The position numbers and the translations under genes were made by a program. Shown one piece after another: positions 6,884-8,509 of a DNA stretch of 8,509 nucleotides (within the stretch, counting starts at the first letter, position 1; each line of letters starts with the position of its first letter). The DNA lies in the NCBI GenBank assembly GCA_022561895.1, contig JADFQH010000057.1, positions 3,121 through 11,629 on the forward strand, given 5' to 3'. The DNA is from Methanobacteriota archaeon (GTDB lineage Archaea > Halobacteriota > Halobacteria > Halobacteriales > Halalkalicoccaceae). The notes beneath the pieces are model-generated. The model was not told the DNA's origin, made no database searches, and saw only the letters and a list, made by a program, of their open reading frames with translations.

Positions 6884-6891
6884 CTATAGTA
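6884..6891 (+). promoter_or_regulatory. Mirror TATA-like box pointing rightward
   Basis: CTATAGTA in the tip of the right arm, the (+)-strand copy of the box that faces the nucleotidase gene. Archaeal spacing would place a transcript start near 6912-6916. No protein gene follows, so it either drives an RNA, belongs to a mobile-element end, or is inactive. Confidence 0.25.
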
Positions 6892-7008
6892 ACCGCTCGT
6901 TTCGGATCGATCGCTCGGCGCGATCCGGGCTTTCATGATGAACCAGTCGTACGCGCCCACGACCGGCAGCTCACGGCCGCCCCGTCCTGATCGCGGTAGC
7001 CGTAGCCT

Positions 7009-7025
7009 TTCGAATCCGATTCGAA
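7009..7025. repeat. 17-bp palindrome, 8-bp arms around one base
   Basis: Reads ttcgaatc-c-gattcgaa, a perfect 8-bp inverted repeat with a single central base. Such a short centre favours a DNA-binding site for a dimeric regulator over an RNA hairpin. It resembles a tRNA T-loop at first sight but lacks the stems. Confidence 0.6.
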
Positions 7026-7109
7026 CCCGTCGAGTGACCCCGCTGCCGGACCGCGCTTCGCTCGCTTGTAGCCGTTCCCTTCTGTGTGAAATCGCCGTAC
7101 CCGACCCCG

Positions 7110-7164
7110 CAGTCGTGCGACATACGACTGGCTTCTATCGAGACTCAATAGTAGTTTTCATTTT
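7110..7164 (+). terminator. Hairpin followed by T-rich tract, possible (+)-strand terminator
   Basis: cagtcgt (7110-7116) pairs with acgactg (7124-7130) around a 7-nt loop, and TTTTCATTTT follows at 7155-7164. Archaeal termination depends mainly on the T-rich run. It would stop (+)-strand transcription before it enters pheA from its 3' end. For pheA itself (reading left) only a short tatttatct lies just after the stop. Confidence 0.3.
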
Positions 7165-7183
7165 GATCATCTTAGATAAATAG

Positions 7184-7996
7184 TCAGTAAAGAACGTGCT
7201 GAGTGTCGTACGAACCGAGCCAGCGTACCCACCCTTTCTCGGCGATCTCCTCGGTGCGGGAGAGCGCCCGTTTCGTCCGCTGTTCGTACATGCCGGCCTC
7301 GCAGTCGATGTGGAAGAGGTAGTCGCCGAGGCGGTCGCCGCTCGGGCGGGATTCGACCCGCGAGAGGTTGATCTCCTGATCGGCGAACGCTTCTAAGAGT
7401 TCCAGCAGCAGTCCGGGATAGTTCATGCTCGGATAGACGATGAACGAGGACTTCCCGCCGGCTTCCGAGCGCTCGGCGGTGGGCGCGACAACGAGAAACC
7501 GCGTCGCGTTCGAGGTCCGATCCTGGATGTCCTCCGCGAGGATCCGCAGGTCGGTTCCGTTGCTCGAATTGTCAGGATGGCCGATCGCAGCCACGGAAGA
7601 ATCCTCACGGGCGAGTTCGACTCCGCGAGCGGTACTCGCGACGGATTCGAGGCTCGCGTCGGGGTACTCGCTTTCGAGGAACTCCCGACACTGCGCGAGC
7701 GCCTGGGAGTGGCTCGCGACGGTCGAAAAGCCCTCGTCCTGTGCGAGCAGCGCGTGACGGATCGGCGTGACGATCTCGGTGGCGACGCCGACCTCGTAGT
7801 CGGTCAGCGCGTCGAGGCTTTCCGTGACGCTGCCCTCGATGCTGTTTTCGATCGGGATCACACCCCGGTCCGCGCTGTCGGTCGCGACCGCTTCAACGAT
7901 CCCTGTCACCGACTCGCGAAACTCGACATCCTCGGCGACGGCGCTCGCCGCCCGATGTGAGTACGTGCCCGCAGGTCCCAACGTAACGGCTCTCAT
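7184..7996 (-). CDS. pheA: Prephenate dehydratase
   Basis: Converts prephenate to phenylpyruvate, the step that commits chorismate-derived carbon to phenylalanine, in the cytoplasm. The 270 residues show GPAGTYSH (7-14), IPIENS.EGSV (47-57) and the TRF motif (165-167, in SNATRFLVV). A C-terminal ACT domain (about 184-262) contains NYPGLLLELLEAF and ESRPS (215-219), the usual phenylalanine-feedback site. It is a stand-alone enzyme without a chorismate mutase domain. The frame can be extended to 8068, but those 24 residues are not conserved in type. Starting at 7996 puts the family's opening motif at residue 7 and a T-rich box 25-29 bases upstream. The gene is monocistronic here, divergent from the 8111 frame and separated from the nucleotidase gene by 403 bp. 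Confidence 0.95.
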   Translation of the reverse strand: MRAVTLGPAGTYSHRAASAVAEDVEFRESVTGIVEAVATDSADRGVIPIENSIEGSVTESLDALTDYEVGVATEIVTPIRHALLAQDEGFSTVASHSQALAQCREFLESEYPDASLESVASTARGVELAREDSSVAAIGHPDNSSNGTDLRILAEDIQDRTSNATRFLVVAPTAERSEAGGKSSFIVYPSMNYPGLLLELLEAFADQEINLSRVESRPSGDRLGDYLFHIDCEAGMYEQRTKRALSRTEEIAEKGWVRWLGSYDTQHVLY

Positions 7997-8020
7997 GGGG
8001 CCGGGTTTCGCCGTGACGGA

Positions 8021-8025
8021 CAAAA
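8021..8025 (-). promoter_or_regulatory. Promoter box for pheA
   Basis: On the (-) strand TTTTG occupies -29 to -25 relative to ATG 7996, the usual distance for a haloarchaeal leaderless transcript. It lies inside the extended frame upstream of 7996, which argues against the longer start. Confidence 0.4.
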
Positions 8026-8110
8026 GCACTCGGGTCGCAGCTACACTGCCGGTATGCGCGCGCCACAATGGCTAAGTGCGTCGATAACATGACTTTCATC
8101 GAACCAGACC

Positions 8111-8509
8111 ATGCTCGGGGCGTGGACACTCGAAATCGTGCTCGTGTTCGTCACGATCCAACTGATTGCCGTTGGGTATCCCTACTTCTATCACAGCGAG
8201 CCACCCGCACGCGCCGACTCGGAACACGAGGATTCCATGGACGATGCGACGAAATGTACCACCTGCGGAACAGAAACCGACCCCCACTACCGAGGGCCAT
8301 TTCCATTCGCCGTGGTGAAAGCCTACGCCAAGAGGATTTGGCAGTTGCGAGCTATTGCTGATGAGCGAGACCTATATCGCAATAAGGGAATGCACTTTGA
8401 GAAATACCAAGCGGTCCCGGGCCAACACTCGATCCGCCTAAACAAACAGTATCGGTTGATCGTGGAGTTGGAAGGCGATGCGCCGAACAAGGCAATGGTG
8501 ATTGTCAAG
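8111..8509 (+). CDS. Membrane-anchored half zinc ribbon joined in frame to a HigB/RelE-family toxin domain (3' end outside window)
   Basis: 133 residues are visible, with no stop before the window edge. Residues 6-26 form one membrane span, followed by a charged linker (29-47) and KCTTCGTETDPHYR (48-61). This matches small haloarchaeal membrane proteins with a CxxC...CxxC zinc ribbon, but the second Cys pair is missing. From about residue 64 the sequence changes to VVKAYAKRIWQLRAIADERD (68-87), then HFEK (95-98), then GQHSIRLNKQYRLIVELE (104-121), a clear match to the HigB/RelE plasmid-maintenance killer family (mRNA-cleaving toxins). The toxin's usual first strand is absent. By hand count, GC is about 58% before codon 62 and 52% after. 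The only possible start is ATG 8111, since an in-frame TGA lies at 8090-8092. It may be a recombination scar rather than a working fusion. Confidence 0.7.
   Translation, partial: MLGAWTLEIVLVFVTIQLIAVGYPYFYHSEPPARADSEHEDSMDDATKCTTCGTETDPHYRGPFPFAVVKAYAKRIWQLRAIADERDLYRNKGMHFEKYQAVPGQHSIRLNKQYRLIVELEGDAPNKAMVIVK

Larger units (their letters stand above)
6782..6891. repeat. 110-bp segment bounded by 20-bp inverted repeats (18/20)
   Basis: The left arm is 6782-6801 and the right arm 6872-6891. Read from the outside in, both start with tactataggga and then differ at only two positions (t/g and g/a), ending in tag. About 70 bp lie between the arms. The outermost two bases are TA on both sides, so with a TA target duplication the repeat proper would begin CTATAGGGA, as in MITEs mobilised by IS630/mariner-type transposases; no other target duplication is visible. 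Alternatively these are divergent promoters, since each arm read outward contains CTATAGTA. It ends one base before the ATG at 6780. The repeat is seen directly; its nature is inference. Confidence 0.75.
6914..7164 (+). ncRNA. Candidate structured RNA (speculative)
   Basis: The right-arm TATA-like box is followed by roughly 250 nt with several self-complementary blocks: ccagtcgta (6944-6952) with 7123-7131, ccggcagc (6963-6970) with 7042-7049, and a local hairpin (7110-7130). The region ends in TTTTCATTTT (7155-7164), a terminator-like T-rich run. None of this proves an RNA; GC-rich DNA yields such pairings by chance, and I recognise no known RNA family. The opposite strand would fold similarly. 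Confidence 0.15.
6781..7183. other. 403-bp intergenic region with inverted repeats, no convincing protein gene
   Basis: This stretch lies between the start of the nucleotidase gene and the end of pheA. Open frames on both strands (71-82 residues) are rich in Arg, Ser and Pro and resemble no family I know. Instead it holds a 110-bp segment with long inverted repeats (6782-6891), a 17-bp palindrome (7009-7025), a 7-bp hairpin (7110-7130) and an AT-rich end (7141-7183). Two further long-range pairings exist: 6944-6952 with 7123-7131 (9 bp, perfect) and 6963-6970 with 7042-7049 (8 bp, perfect). Confidence 0.7.

Noticed and set aside
7005..7035. tRNA-like T-loop (the (-) strand reads gggttcgaatc)
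   Set aside because: The flanking bases do not form a T-stem, and no acceptor or anticodon arm can be found at the right distance. The match is explained by the palindrome at 7009-7025.
6933..7183. Small frames of 71 (-) and 82 (+) codons in the intergenic region
   Set aside because: Low-complexity Arg/Ser/Gly composition, no start signal, no family resemblance, and overlap with palindromic DNA.
8068..8361. (+) frame of 97 codons starting at 8068
   Set aside because: Arg-rich and motif-free. The 8111 frame in another phase has a membrane span, a CxxC and a toxin domain.
1..8509. CRISPR array, rRNA, integrase or full transposase
   Set aside because: No regularly spaced direct repeats, no rRNA-like stretches, and no transposase or integrase motifs were seen on either strand.

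Overview
The window looks like chromosomal DNA of a haloarchaeon. The DNA is GC-rich, the predicted proteins are strongly acidic, and a secreted enzyme carries a twin-arginine (Tat) signal. Genes inside the operon have GGAGG-type Shine-Dalgarno sites. The first genes of two other transcripts fit leaderless starts, with a TATA-like box about 27 bases upstream. I cannot name the genus from sequence alone.

Layout. Positions 1-3263 (+) hold a tightly packed ABC importer operon of the nitrate/sulfonate/taurine/thiamine-precursor type: the C-terminal end of a substrate-binding protein (cut by the window edge), permease A, ATPase, permease B, and a small unassigned membrane protein starting at a GTG. 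Junctions are ATGA, a 4-nt gap, TGATG and GTGA. The operon meets a convergent (-) unit exactly at one CTAG palindrome (3260-3263), which supplies the TAG stop of both facing genes. The (-) unit, read from 6780 down to 3260, is a Tat-exported 5'-nucleotidase/UshA-like metallophosphoesterase followed 17 nt later by a cytoplasmic family GH37 trehalase.

Positions 6781-7183 hold no convincing protein gene, but they are not featureless. A 110-bp segment (6782-6891) is bounded by 20-bp inverted repeats matching at 18 of 20 positions. It is either a MITE-like element or a pair of divergent promoters. Next to it lies a stretch with several nested inverted repeats and a T-rich end, possibly a (+)-strand RNA. 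Then comes pheA (prephenate dehydratase, phenylalanine synthesis) on the (-) strand, with its start corrected to 7996.

The right edge (8111-8509, +) holds the most unusual open frame. A membrane-anchored, half-complete zinc ribbon of a haloarchaeal type runs in frame into a HigB/RelE-family toxin domain and continues past the window end.

How they work together: the first operon imports an unidentified small solute. The second unit probably releases phosphate or nucleosides outside the cell and splits trehalose inside it. pheA is housekeeping. The right edge looks like an accessory or rearranged locus.
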